DNA of 64,000 nt, from positions 4,458,001 through 4,522,000 of the forward strand of contig NZ_JQNL01000001.1 in the NCBI RefSeq assembly GCF_000745235.1, in the 5' to 3' direction. The notes under the pieces are model-generated. The model made no database searches. It was not told where the DNA came from and saw nothing but the letters and a program-made list of their open reading frames with translations. This DNA comes from Luteibacter mycovicinus. GTDB taxonomy: Bacteria; Pseudomonadota; Gammaproteobacteria; Xanthomonadales; Rhodanobacteraceae. Of the stretch, positions 35,638 to 43,328 are shown piece after piece. Within the stretch, counting starts at the first letter, position 1, and every line of letters starts with the position of its first letter. The translations under genes and the position numbers were made by a program.

Positions 35638-37047
35638 ATGCATGCGGTAACCCCATCCAAGGTCGACAGCGAGGGCGGCAGCACCGCCCTGGTCGTCGGT
35701 ATCGCGGTCATCGCCGCGCTCGGCGGCCTTTTGTTCGGCTACGACACCGGCGTGATCGGCGTCGCGCTTCTGGGCCTCGGTCGTGAGTTCGCTCTCGACG
35801 ACACCACCAAGCAGCTCGTCACCGGCGCGATCATCTTCGGTGCCTTGTTCGGTTGCCTCGGTACCGGCCCGCTGTCCGACCGGTTCGGTCGCCGACGCAT
35901 GGTGATCTTCGTCGGCGTGCTGTTCGCGCTCGGCTCGATCGCCTCGGCCATGTCGGGCAGCGTCGAGATGCTGATCGCGGCGCGTTTCCTGCTCGGCCTG
36001 TCGGCCGGCAGTTCCACACAGATCATTCCCGTCTACATCGCCGAGGTGTCGCCGCCGAAGCACCGGGGCAAGATGGTGGTGCTGTTTCAGTTCATGGTGG
36101 TGTTCGGCATCACCGTGGCGTACTTCACCGGATTCCTGCTCGGCGAACACTGGCGCTGGATGTTCGGTCTCGGTGTGGTTCCGGCGGTGATCCTGCTGGG
36201 TGGCATGTTCATTCTCCCGGAGAGCCCGCGCTGGCTGGTGACGCAGGGTCGCAAGAATGAAGCCATCGACGTGCTCGAGCGGGTTCGCGGCGACCGTCGC
36301 GCGGCCGAAGCGGAAGTCGTCGAGATCGAGGGCGTTTCCCATAACGAGGAAACCGGGCGCTGGAAGGATTTCGCCAAGCCCTGGATCCGTCCGGCCATCA
36401 TCGTGGGCGCGAGCATCTCCATGTTCTCGCAGATCACCGGCAACAACGCGCTGATCTATTACGCGCCGACCATCCTCACCAAGGCCGGCTTCTCGGACAA
36501 ATGGGCCGTGCTCGGCACCGGCGGTAGCACGCTGCTCGTGGTCGTCATGACGGTCATCGGAAGCATCCTGGTCGACAAGATCGGGCGCCGTCGTTACCTG
36601 CTGTGGATGATTCCCGGCTCGATCGTGGCGCTCGTGGTGATGGGCATCCTGTTCGAAGGGCAGGGGCCGCAGACCGACGTGAGCCGCGTGCTGGTGGTCG
36701 CCTGTCTGGCCGCGTACCTGATGTTGAACTGCGGTGGCTTCGGCGTCTGCATCTGGCTGATCAACTCCGAGGTATACCCGCTGTTCGTTCGCGGCAAGGG
36801 CGCGAGCCTGGGCGCCTTCAGTCACTGGTTCTTCGATCTGCTGGTCACCCTGAGCACGCTGTCGCTGGTCACCTGGCTGGGCGCGTCGCATACGTTCTGG
36901 CTCTACGCGATGATCTCGCTCGGTGCTCTGGTCTTCATCTACTACCTCGTGCCCGAGACGATGGGCAAGAGCCTGGAGCAGATCGAGCACGAGCTGCGCG
37001 AGGAGCGGTTCTACCCGTTCCAGCAGAAGCGCTTGAAGAAGAGCTGA
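35638..37047 (+). CDS. MFS sugar porter (sugar:proton symporter)
   Basis: This 469-aa transporter has 12 helices and the full sugar-porter signatures: GYDTGVIG, DRFGRRR, PESPRWL after helix 6, and PETMGKSLEQIE at the end of helix 12, plus QITGNNALIYYAP. It would import a hexose or pentose across the inner membrane. AGGAGA lies upstream of the ATG. Last gene of the rightward carbohydrate run, 58 bases after the kinase; an inverted REP pair follows at once. Confidence 0.93.
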   Translation: MHAVTPSKVDSEGGSTALVVGIAVIAALGGLLFGYDTGVIGVALLGLGREFALDDTTKQLVTGAIIFGALFGCLGTGPLSDRFGRRRMVIFVGVLFALGSIASAMSGSVEMLIAARFLLGLSAGSSTQIIPVYIAEVSPPKHRGKMVVLFQFMVVFGITVAYFTGFLLGEHWRWMFGLGVVPAVILLGGMFILPESPRWLVTQGRKNEAIDVLERVRGDRRAAEAEVVEIEGVSHNEETGRWKDFAKPWIRPAIIVGASISMFSQITGNNALIYYAPTILTKAGFSDKWAVLGTGGSTLLVVVMTVIGSILVDKIGRRRYLLWMIPGSIVALVVMGILFEGQGPQTDVSRVLVVACLAAYLMLNCGGFGVCIWLINSEVYPLFVRGKGASLGAFSHWFFDLLVTLSTLSLVTWLGASHTFWLYAMISLGALVFIYYLVPETMGKSLEQIEHELREERFYPFQQKRLKKS

Positions 37048-37072
37048 GCCCAGTTTCCGGTAGCGGCTTTCT

Positions 37073-37140
37073 GTAGGAGCCAGCCCTGCTGGCGATGGGT
37101 GCTCGCCGTACCCCCCATCGCCAGCAGGGCTGGCTCCTAC
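37073..37140. repeat. Inverted REP pair after the carbohydrate operon
   Basis: GTAGGAGCCAGCCCTGCTGG at 37073 onward and its exact inverse ending at 37140 form a long hairpin of at least 24 paired bases around a loop of about 20. It probably protects or ends the operon transcript. Confidence 0.88.
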
Positions 37141-37245
37141 AACAGCCGCTGCCGGCCAAAGCTCCCGCCGGCCCCCGATTTGCCACCAAAAACGCAGAAC
37201 CATGCGGCAGCATGGCGCCCCGGTCATCCCCCAAAGGCGCTCCCC

Positions 37246-38220
37246 ATGCTGAAGCACACCTTCCTCGCGTTATCGCTGGCCCTCGCCGCCGGCTCGGCCA
37301 CCGCCGCCGACAAGTCCGCGACCCTCCAGGCCTCCCTGCAAAAGCTCGCCGATCAGGCCAAGCCTGCCAAATTCGGCATCATCGTCGTCGATCTGGATGG
37401 CAGCGCCTCGGCGAAGGTCAACGACGACCGGGCCTATATGCTTATGAGCACTTTCAAGGCACCGGTATCGGCTGCCGTGTTGTCTCAGGTGGACGCGGGC
37501 AAGCTGAGTCTCAACCAGAAGGTCCACGTCACCCCGGCCGACGTCACGGCCGGTTCCGCCGTCCCGTCGATTGGCGCGCGCGCCGCAAAGGGCCCGATCG
37601 ATGTCACCGTCAGCGAACTGATGACCGCGGCGGCTACGCAGAGCGACAACACGGCCGTGGACGCGCTATTGAAACTGGTCGGTGGCGGCCAGGTGGTCAC
37701 GGCATACCTCAAGGACAAGGGCGTCGAGGGCATGCGCATCGATATGGATGAGCGCGCGGTGGGGCATGTGTTCGAAGGTCTGGCCCAAGGCGCGAAGCCA
37801 CCTCTGCACGAAACGACCGTGCAAGAATCGGCGCGGCTGCTGAAGGGCTACGAGGCCGCGATCGTGATGCAGGAGAACACGACGACGCTGGACGGCGCCG
37901 CGACATTCCTGCGCAAGTTGCAGGCTGGCGAGTTGCTCTCGGCTGCATCGACCAAGCGCCTGCTCGACATGATGCAAGCTCAGGTCATTCCGAATCGCAT
38001 CCGCGCGGGGCTGCCGGCGGGCTTCAGCATCGCGGACAAGACGGGTACGGGTGCCAGCAATGGCGATCGTATCGCCGCGTGGAACGATATGGCGATCATT
38101 ACCGCGCCCAACGGCAATCGTGCCGTGGTCGGCGCCTTCCTCCGCGACACCACCTCAACGGATGAGCAGCGAGCCGCGTGGTTCAAAGAGCTAGGTACCG
38201 TTGTTTCGAAGCAGCTGTAG
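37246..38220 (+). CDS. Class A beta-lactamase
   Basis: This 324-aa periplasmic serine hydrolase opens beta-lactams. It has a signal peptide (MLKHTFLALSLALAAGSATA), the nucleophile motif STFK (Ser68, Lys71), SDN (133-135) and KTGTG (265-269). In the omega loop Glu169 (RIDMDER) aligns with the general base Glu166, but the usual Asn four residues later is a Gly. The start at 37246 is chosen because the signal peptide begins there; 49 more open codons upstream run back into the REP. No AmpR-type regulator is adjacent. Whether it confers resistance cannot be told from sequence. Confidence 0.9.
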   Translation: MLKHTFLALSLALAAGSATAADKSATLQASLQKLADQAKPAKFGIIVVDLDGSASAKVNDDRAYMLMSTFKAPVSAAVLSQVDAGKLSLNQKVHVTPADVTAGSAVPSIGARAAKGPIDVTVSELMTAAATQSDNTAVDALLKLVGGGQVVTAYLKDKGVEGMRIDMDERAVGHVFEGLAQGAKPPLHETTVQESARLLKGYEAAIVMQENTTTLDGAATFLRKLQAGELLSAASTKRLLDMMQAQVIPNRIRAGLPAGFSIADKTGTGASNGDRIAAWNDMAIITAPNGNRAVVGAFLRDTTSTDEQRAAWFKELGTVVSKQL

Positions 38221-38332
38221 TAGGAGCGAGCCCGCTCGCGAACCCTCACGGATAAACGTGGCGAATGAGGCTTTGCACCTCATTGCGCCAGCGTTATGCC
38301 CCGAGGGTTTCGCGGGCAGGGCCCGCTCCTAC
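38220..38332. repeat. Inverted pair of a second REP subtype
   Basis: GTAGGAGCGAGCCCGCTCGC at 38220 onward and its near-inverse TCGCGGGCAGGGCCCGCTCCTAC at 38310-38332 (given here only as the flank). The end GTAGGAGC is shared with the other subtype, while the middle differs. The beta-lactamase stop codon touches the first unit. Confidence 0.75.
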
Positions 38333-38340
38333 AGAAAGCG

Positions 38341-38378
38341 CGTGACGTCGGGCCCTTCGCGTCACGTCGGGCCCTTCG
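38341..38378. repeat. Two tandem 19-bp units before the hydrolase stop
   Basis: CGTGACGTCGGGCCCTTCG is repeated at 38360-38378 with one base changed, and a third partial unit runs into the hydrolase stop codon. The units contain the inverted halves CGTGACG and CGTCACG, so a terminator for the convergent genes is possible. Confidence 0.6.
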
Positions 38379-38385
38379 CGTCACA

Positions 38386-39387
38386 TCAGGCCTTGATGAA
38401 GTCCAGCAGGTCCTTGTTGAGGACGTCCGCGTGGACGGTCAGCATGCCGTGCGGGTAGCCCTTGTAGAGCTTCAGCTGCGCGCCCGGCACCAGCTTGGCG
38501 GAGAGTACGCCCGCGTCCTGGTAAGGAACGATCTGATCGTCGTCGCCGTGCAGCACGAGCGTCGGTACGGTGATCGCCTTGAGGTCTTCGGTGAAGTCGG
38601 TTTCCGAGAAGGCCTTGATGCAGTCGTAGTGGGCCTTGGCACCGCCCATCATGCCCTGGCGCCACCAGTTGTCGACCACGCCGTCGAGGGTCTTCACGCC
38701 CGGACGGTTGAAGCCGTAGAACGGGATCGGCACTTCACGGTAAAACTGCGCGCGGTTATCGGCGAGCGCCTTGCGGAAGCCGTCGAACACCGAGATATCC
38801 AGGCCACCCGGATTGGCCGCGGTCTTGAGCATGATCGGCGGCACGGCGCTGACCAGCACGGCCTTGGCCACGCGGCCTTTGCCATGACGGGCGACGTAGC
38901 GCGCCACTTCGCCACCGCCGGTCGAGTGACCGATATGCACGGCGTTCTTCAGGTCGAGGTGCGCGGTGAGTTCCGCGACGTCGGCCGCATACGTGTCCAT
39001 GTCGTTGCCGGTCGCGGTCTGCGACGAACGGCCGTGCCCACGACGGTCATGCGCGATTACGCGGAAGCCATTGTTCAGGAAGAACATCATCTGGGCATCC
39101 CAGTCGTCCGAGCTCAGCGGCCAACCGTGATGGAAGACGATCGGCTGACCGGTACCCCAATCCTTGTAATAGATCTCGGTGCCGTCTTTGGTCGTGATGA
39201 AAGACATGTCGCCTACCTTCTTGCTGGTTTTGGAAGAGGAATGGGTCGTTGCGGCCGGCGCGGCATTGACGCCGGAGGCAAGCACGCTCGCGCCAACGAG
39301 CGTGCCCGCGGCGAGGGTCCCCGCGCCGACGACGAAATTGCGGCGGCTGGCATCGTGGCCAGCGCCGAGGGAGGTTGAATCGCTCAC
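38386..39387 (-). CDS. Tat-exported alpha/beta hydrolase (cofactor-free haloperoxidase/esterase type)
   Basis: This 333-aa protein carries a twin-arginine-like leader ([15 protein letters not shown], Arg15-Arg16), so it should act in the periplasm. The alpha/beta-hydrolase fold has an oxyanion motif HHGWPL, the nucleophile Ser155 (GHSTGG), the acid in HGDDDQIVP and the catalytic His in YPHGM. Close relatives are annotated as non-heme chloroperoxidases, which are really esterases with perhydrolase activity; the natural substrate is unknown. It stands alone, convergent with the beta-lactamase. Confidence 0.87.
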   Translation of the reverse strand: MSDSTSLGAGHDASRRNFVVGAGTLAAGTLVGASVLASGVNAAPAATTHSSSKTSKKVGDMSFITTKDGTEIYYKDWGTGQPIVFHHGWPLSSDDWDAQMMFFLNNGFRVIAHDRRGHGRSSQTATGNDMDTYAADVAELTAHLDLKNAVHIGHSTGGGEVARYVARHGKGRVAKAVLVSAVPPIMLKTAANPGGLDISVFDGFRKALADNRAQFYREVPIPFYGFNRPGVKTLDGVVDNWWRQGMMGGAKAHYDCIKAFSETDFTEDLKAITVPTLVLHGDDDQIVPYQDAGVLSAKLVPGAQLKLYKGYPHGMLTVHADVLNKDLLDFIKA

Positions 39388-39510
39388 GGGGTGTCTCCTT
39401 GATTGTCCCGTGACATCTTGCGGAAGCGGGAAACGTTCCGGCTAGAACGCAATTGCCTCCATTTTGACGAGGCGTGACTTTTGATCAACACAAAGTGTCG
39501 CCGCAGACGA

Positions 39511-39885
39511 TCAGCGCTGGGCGAGGCGCTCGCGCTCGGCCATTTCCTCGACGGTGTAGCGGGTTTCCGGAACGGCTTCCAGGCGCTCGCGCGGAATGGG
39601 CTCACCATTGCCATCCGAGATGCCATAGGTGCCATCGGCGATCTTCTCGAGGGCGCGGTTGATGTCGCCGAGGCGGTTTTCGTTGTGCGACAGCAGGGCT
39701 TCGTCCGCATCCTGCTGGGCGAAGCGATCGCCGTCGTCGCCTTCGTCCTGCGGCTCGCCACCGGCGGCGGTCTGAAGCGCCGACTCGTCGGCTCCCGCCG
39801 CATCGCCCGTGGCGATCAGCTGGGCGCGCAGGTCCTCGAGGCGCTGTTTCTGGTGTTCGATAAAGGCGGCATCGAGCTTCGACAT
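39511..39885 (-). CDS. DksA/TraR-like protein lacking zinc-finger cysteines
   Basis: This 124-aa protein has the DksA layout: a coiled-coil N-terminal half (QKQRLEDLRAQLIA and NENRLGDINRALEKIADGTYG) and a C-terminal region where the C4 zinc finger would be. That region, GISDGNGEPIPRERLEAVPE, has no cysteine at all. DksA binds the RNA-polymerase secondary channel and helps ppGpp; cysteine-poor paralogues such as Pseudomonas DksA2 replace it under zinc limitation. The acidic tip DD/DADEA region suggests polymerase binding, but this is inferred. AGGATCC precedes the ATG at 39885. Confidence 0.82.
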   Translation of the reverse strand: MSKLDAAFIEHQKQRLEDLRAQLIATGDAAGADESALQTAAGGEPQDEGDDGDRFAQQDADEALLSHNENRLGDINRALEKIADGTYGISDGNGEPIPRERLEAVPETRYTVEEMAERERLAQR

Positions 39886-40127
39886 GAGTGGATCCTGTCC
39901 GTGTGGGAATCCTCCATGGTGTACCCCTTGCCGCGTTCAGGGATTGTGCAATCGTGCGTTTCAGCGGCTCGCCGGTCGGCCGCTTTGTCAACGCACCGCG
40001 GCGACCCCTCGATTCGAAAGGACGGTCGCTACGGCGGATACCGGCGTGGCGCTGACGAAACATCCAAGCCCGGGTGTGGTGCAATGCACGATCATTCACA
40101 CGGCACCACCGACCCGGAGCTTTCACG

Positions 40128-41312
40128 ATGAGTAACGCCACACAGGGCAGCGGCCTGCCGCGTAGCACCCTGTATGCCATGGCACTGGCCGCCGGCCTCG
40201 CCGTCGCCAACATCTACTACAACCAGCCGATGCTCGGCATCATGGGCCGCGACCTCCACGACGGGGCCGTCGAGCGCTGGGTGCCGATGCTGACGCAGCT
40301 GGGCTACGCGGCGGGGCTGTTGTTCCTCGTCCCGTTGGGTGACGCGTTCGAGCGCCGCCGCCTGATCGTCCTCCAGTTCATCCTGCTGGCGATCGCGCTG
40401 GTGATCGCCGCGCTGGCGCCCGGCCTTGCGACACTGGCCTTCGCCTCCGTGATCGTCGGTGCGGCCGCGACGGTGGCGCAGCAGATCGTTCCGTTCGCGA
40501 CCATTCTGTCCGAGCCGTCGAAACGTGGTGCGGCGGTGGGCACAGTGATGAGCGGCCTGCTCACCGGCATCCTGTTGAGCCGGACGATCGCCGGCTTTGT
40601 GTCAAGCGCGGCCGGCTGGCGAGTGATGTTCTGGATCGCCGTGCCCATCGCGCTCCTGGCGGCCCTGCTCATGGCGCTGCGCCTGCCGGAGCACCGCCCG
40701 CCACGCCGTGTGGGTTTTGCCGAGCTGTTCGGTTCACTGGTCGGTCTGTGGCGCGGCGAACCGCTGCTGCGTCGTGCCGCACTCACGCAGGCCATGATCT
40801 TTGCCTCGTTCTCGGCGTTCTGGACGGTCCTTGCGCTCCGCCTAGAACAGCCGCCGCTCAATCTTGGCGCCGCCTCCGCCGGCTTGTTCGGCGTGGTCGG
40901 TGCCGTGGGTGTGGCGATGGCGCCCCTTGCCGGACGCGTCGCGGATAGTAAAGGTCCGTGGATCGTCATCTCGCTGGGTGCCGCAGCCACCGTCGTGGCG
41001 TGGGGTATCTTCGCCGTCTGGCCGACGCTCGCCGGTCTCATCGTCGGCGTCATCGTGCTCGACTTCGGCGTGCAGATCGCGCTGGTGTCGCATCAGCACC
41101 TGATCTACGGTCTGCACCCCGAGTTCAAGAGCCGTCTCAATACGTTGTTCATGACCACCATGTTCGTCGGTGGAGCGATCGGTTCGTTCGCGTCCGCCGA
41201 GGCATGGCGCCGCGCCGGCTGGCCCGGCGTGTGCCTGCTCGGTGGTGGTTTCGCTTTGATCGCGCTGGTGGCGCGGCTGTTACATCGGCCGACATCGCTC
41301 CCAACCCATTGA
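40128..41312 (+). CDS. MFS transporter (efflux type)
   Basis: This 394-aa inner-membrane protein has 12 predicted helices and MFS motif A-like FLVPLGDAFERRRLIV between helices 2 and 3. The N-terminal ANIYYNQPMLGIMGRDL is typical of the small-molecule efflux/arabinose-efflux-like group. Substrate unknown. ATG at 40128 with GGAGC 7 bases upstream. It stands alone between the DksA-like gene (divergent) and the A/T-rich island. Confidence 0.87.
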   Translation: MSNATQGSGLPRSTLYAMALAAGLAVANIYYNQPMLGIMGRDLHDGAVERWVPMLTQLGYAAGLLFLVPLGDAFERRRLIVLQFILLAIALVIAALAPGLATLAFASVIVGAAATVAQQIVPFATILSEPSKRGAAVGTVMSGLLTGILLSRTIAGFVSSAAGWRVMFWIAVPIALLAALLMALRLPEHRPPRRVGFAELFGSLVGLWRGEPLLRRAALTQAMIFASFSAFWTVLALRLEQPPLNLGAASAGLFGVVGAVGVAMAPLAGRVADSKGPWIVISLGAAATVVAWGIFAVWPTLAGLIVGVIVLDFGVQIALVSHQHLIYGLHPEFKSRLNTLFMTTMFVGGAIGSFASAEAWRRAGWPGVCLLGGGFALIALVARLLHRPTSLPTH

Positions 41313-41457
41313 AAGCGGTCCCATTCCATCTTTACATGGGCGCGCGCCGCACACTGCGCGCCCGCTCACATCCGGATCAGGGCACAGGTTGCCTTCACCC
41401 ACCGTTCCATACTTTTCCATCTCTGTCTCCCTGATGAGTGAGCAGTAGCCAACTGTG

Positions 41458-41480
41458 GTAGGAGCCAGCCCTGCTGGCGA
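41458..41480 (+). repeat. Single REP unit
   Basis: GTAGGAGCCAGCCCTGCTGG followed by CGA, the same core as in the inverted pairs, but with no partner within 200 bases. Confidence 0.8.
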
Positions 41481-41731
41481 TCCCACCTGCCCCGAGTGGT
41501 GGCATGCCTAAATTCCAAAGACATGCCACCATCGCTCAAACAATGAGCCTCATCGGCCTGCCCGAGACCGGGCACCGGGCGGTGTGATCGAGAAGTGGAT
41601 TGCGACGTCCCTCGTTGCCAAAAGGCCACACGGCTACGCGCCGGATGGAATCGGCAAGAAAAACCTCAATAACAACGGCTAGCGCCGCGGTTCTTCAACC
41701 GTGTTCGCGACGTGTGCGGACGGTCCGGTAA

Positions 41732-41870
41732 GCGCTGAGAGGATCGCCGCAGGCAAGCGGAGGAGGGGAGAATGCCCGAGTATTTGGCATAGCCGTGGTC
41801 AACCTTGTCTGTTGATTAGGATCAGCGGACCTCGTGGTGCTCTAACACCCCTGGTCCGCGCTCTCAGCGC
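41732..41870 (+). ncRNA. Candidate structured RNA: closing stem with four inner hairpins
   Basis: GCGCTGAGAG (41732-41741) pairs perfectly with CTCTCAGCGC (41861-41870) and encloses four hairpins. They are CCGC/GCGG (41747-41750 with 41757-41760), ATGCC/GGCAT (41772-41776 with 41786-41790), TCAAC/GTTGA (41799-41803 with 41811-41815) and GCGGACC/GGTCCGC (41825-41831 with 41853-41859, extended by GGTG/CACC). This multi-branch layout is unlikely to be chance in a non-coding stretch but is not proof of transcription. I do not recognise it as 6S, RNase P, SRP, tmRNA, TPP or cobalamin RNA. The strand is unknown; plus is assumed because the next genes are on plus. Confidence 0.4.
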
Positions 41871-42009
41871 CTTGAGCGATGGTTACCTGCGATGCGTGGA
41901 ATGCGATTGCGCAGGCAATAGGTGCGATCTAGCAAAAAAGACGCGCGTGTATTGAGAATTGCGACCAATATTCGACTGTTCTTTATTTTGAGAAATATCT
42001 CTTTTCTTA

Positions 42010-42034
42010 CTACCGGGTTGACGTTCCCCGGTAG
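42010..42034 (+). terminator. Hairpin 66 bases before the immunity genes
   Basis: CTACCGGG (42010-42017) pairs with CCCGGTAG (42027-42034) around 9 bases, followed by the pyrimidine-rich CCTTCTTCATCCTT. It could end an upstream RNA or act in the leader of the effector operon. Confidence 0.45.
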
Positions 42035-42099
42035 CCTTCTTCATCCTTCGCCTCCTGGACGAAAGGAGAAGCCACGCGCCGTGAGGCGATGGGAAAGGG

Positions 42100-42681
42100 A
42101 TGAAGAGGTCGATACATACCTGGGTCTGGTGGTTGTTCGTTCCTGTCGTGCTGATGACTGCAGCAATCTGGCGCAATCCATTGCCGCCCGGAACGCGAGG
42201 CATACCCATACGGCAGGCATTTCCTCTAGACAGAGCTGGCAAGTCGACGACGATCGATTTCTGGCTCCGCGAGGAAGAAGCTGACTTGAGTCGTCGCTTC
42301 ATGATTGCGATTGAATTTCCCGCTTGGCACAACGCTGCGACGAGCTTCATCCGAAATGCGCGACCCGCGATTCGGGCGCAGGTCTGGAGGGTCGACGGTG
42401 GCGACCTCGCGACAGTGAACCTTCTGGATATGGACGGTATCTACGCCGCATTTGGAAAGTCGCGTCAGTGGAATCCATCATCTTCCGCGCCCACGCGGGC
42501 CTTGCTTCATATGCGGCCCGACGGCAACGACGATAAAACGGAGTACGTTCTCGTTGGAGGCTTCTATGCTCAGGAATTTGGCCACTATCGAGCGTGCATT
42601 GAGGCAGCATATGACCTACCGATTCTCGAAGATATTCAGTCAGAAATTGTGGTTGATCAGATTTACAACGGTGGAAAATAG
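42100..42681 (+). CDS. Membrane-anchored protein, candidate immunity protein 1
   Basis: This 193-aa protein starts with one membrane helix or uncleaved signal (HTWVWWLFVPVVLMTAAIW), leaving about 165 residues in the periplasm. The soluble part is about 40% identical by eye to the next protein: shared blocks are FPLDRAGKS / FPIDKAGRS, DLSRRFMIAIEFP / DLSRRFMVAIEFP, VWRVD / VWRID and the ending near AAYDLP / TAYDLP. It resembles the DUF5625-type proteins (low confidence). Codon use is less GC-biased than in its neighbours. It is followed by the paralogue (13-base gap) and the XVIPCD protein. Immunity proteins of X-T4SS toxins are typically exported and encoded just upstream of the toxin, which is the basis for the role assigned here (inference). 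Confidence 0.7.
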   Translation: MKRSIHTWVWWLFVPVVLMTAAIWRNPLPPGTRGIPIRQAFPLDRAGKSTTIDFWLREEEADLSRRFMIAIEFPAWHNAATSFIRNARPAIRAQVWRVDGGDLATVNLLDMDGIYAAFGKSRQWNPSSSAPTRALLHMRPDGNDDKTEYVLVGGFYAQEFGHYRACIEAAYDLPILEDIQSEIVVDQIYNGGK

Positions 42682-42694
42682 CCGGAAAAAACAT

Positions 42695-43318
42695 ATGGAT
42701 CTGCCGGCGCGGGGATCTCGGCTCGGCAAGCCAGCGAAGAACGTTCTTCTGCCTCGGATCTATCTTTCGCCGCTCTTCGCAGCGCTGGCAGTGGTCAGTT
42801 CGCCTGGATATGGGACGCCCGCTGATGCGGGAGATCGGATTCCTCTGCGCCACGACTTTCCCATCGACAAGGCGGGCAGATCGATGGTGATCGACTTTCA
42901 GCTACAGGAGGGGCAGGACGACCTCTCACGCCGCTTTATGGTGGCGATAGAGTTTCCACACGCCTACGCGCTTGCCCGTGAGTACCTGATTCGTGCCGAG
43001 CCGCCGCTACGGGTGCGCGTCTGGCGGATTGATCGGGGATCGACGACGGAGCTGACCGTCCTCGACATGGACAGTATTTTTAGTGTGCGTGGGAAGTTTG
43101 AGCTCTGGAGGGGTAAGGCATCGGTACCAATGAATTCAATGATGCACTTACATGTACATGGCTACACCGCTTCCCGTGACATGGTGGTTGCCGGAGGTTT
43201 TCGTGCGTACGGCTACGGTCACTATCGTCTGCGCGTCGAGACGGCCTATGACCTTCCGGTGATGGTCGGCGTGCCAACGGAACTTGTTATTCGCGATTTT
43301 TACAACATGGGTAAGTAG
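42695..43318 (+). CDS. Exported protein, candidate immunity protein 2
   Basis: This 207-aa paralogue of the preceding gene starts at the ATG at 42695. The N-terminus is a long signal-like stretch (NVLLPRIYLSPLFAALAVVS) with likely cleavage near PGYG/TPADAG, so it would be free in the periplasm. The mature domain keeps the same blocks (FPIDKAGRS, LSRRFMVAIEFP, RVWRID, GYGHYRL, TAYDLP). A stronger ribosome site (TAGGAGA) overlapping its stop codon serves the toxin gene 10 bases downstream, so the three genes form one unit. Tandem immunity paralogues may give protection against different alleles of the effector. Confidence 0.72.
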   Translation: MDLPARGSRLGKPAKNVLLPRIYLSPLFAALAVVSSPGYGTPADAGDRIPLRHDFPIDKAGRSMVIDFQLQEGQDDLSRRFMVAIEFPHAYALAREYLIRAEPPLRVRVWRIDRGSTTELTVLDMDSIFSVRGKFELWRGKASVPMNSMMHLHVHGYTASRDMVVAGGFRAYGYGHYRLRVETAYDLPVMVGVPTELVIRDFYNMGK

Positions 43319-43328
43319 GAGATGTTTG

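Larger units (their letters stand above)
41313..42099. other. Long non-coding stretch before the effector module (787 bp)
   Basis: I see no supported protein gene. It contains one single REP unit (41458-41480), the candidate structured RNA (41732-41870) and a terminator-like hairpin (42010-42034). From about 41,900 the sequence becomes visibly more A/T-rich, continuing into the next genes. Confidence 0.6.

Noticed and set aside
35617..37257. Minus-strand frame opposite the sugar porter (546 codons)
   Set aside because: Extremely His/Asp/Glu-rich low-complexity mirror sequence that also reads through the REP pair. The sugar-porter motifs on the plus strand are decisive.
38341..38385. Start of a CRISPR-like array
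   Set aside because: Only two full 19-bp units in direct contact with no spacers. This is a short tandem duplication.
41366..41629. Small minus-strand frame after the MFS transporter
   Set aside because: It reads through the REP unit and has no recognisable feature or start signal.
41812..41825. FNR-box-like TTGAT-TAGG-ATCAG
   Set aside because: One mismatch from the consensus, but it sits inside the hairpin region of the RNA candidate and far from any start codon or promoter I can support, so chance is likely.
41732..41870. Retron or OMEGA/HEARO-type RNA
   Set aside because: The closing repeats resemble a retron a1/a2 pair, but no reverse transcriptase, IscB/TnpB or HNH gene lies within several kilobases, and the downstream proteins have no YxDD motif. 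Kept only as an unassigned RNA candidate.
41883..42350. Minus-strand frame in the A/T-rich island
   Set aside because: No ribosome site, low-complexity basic sequence, and it overlaps the better-supported first immunity gene.
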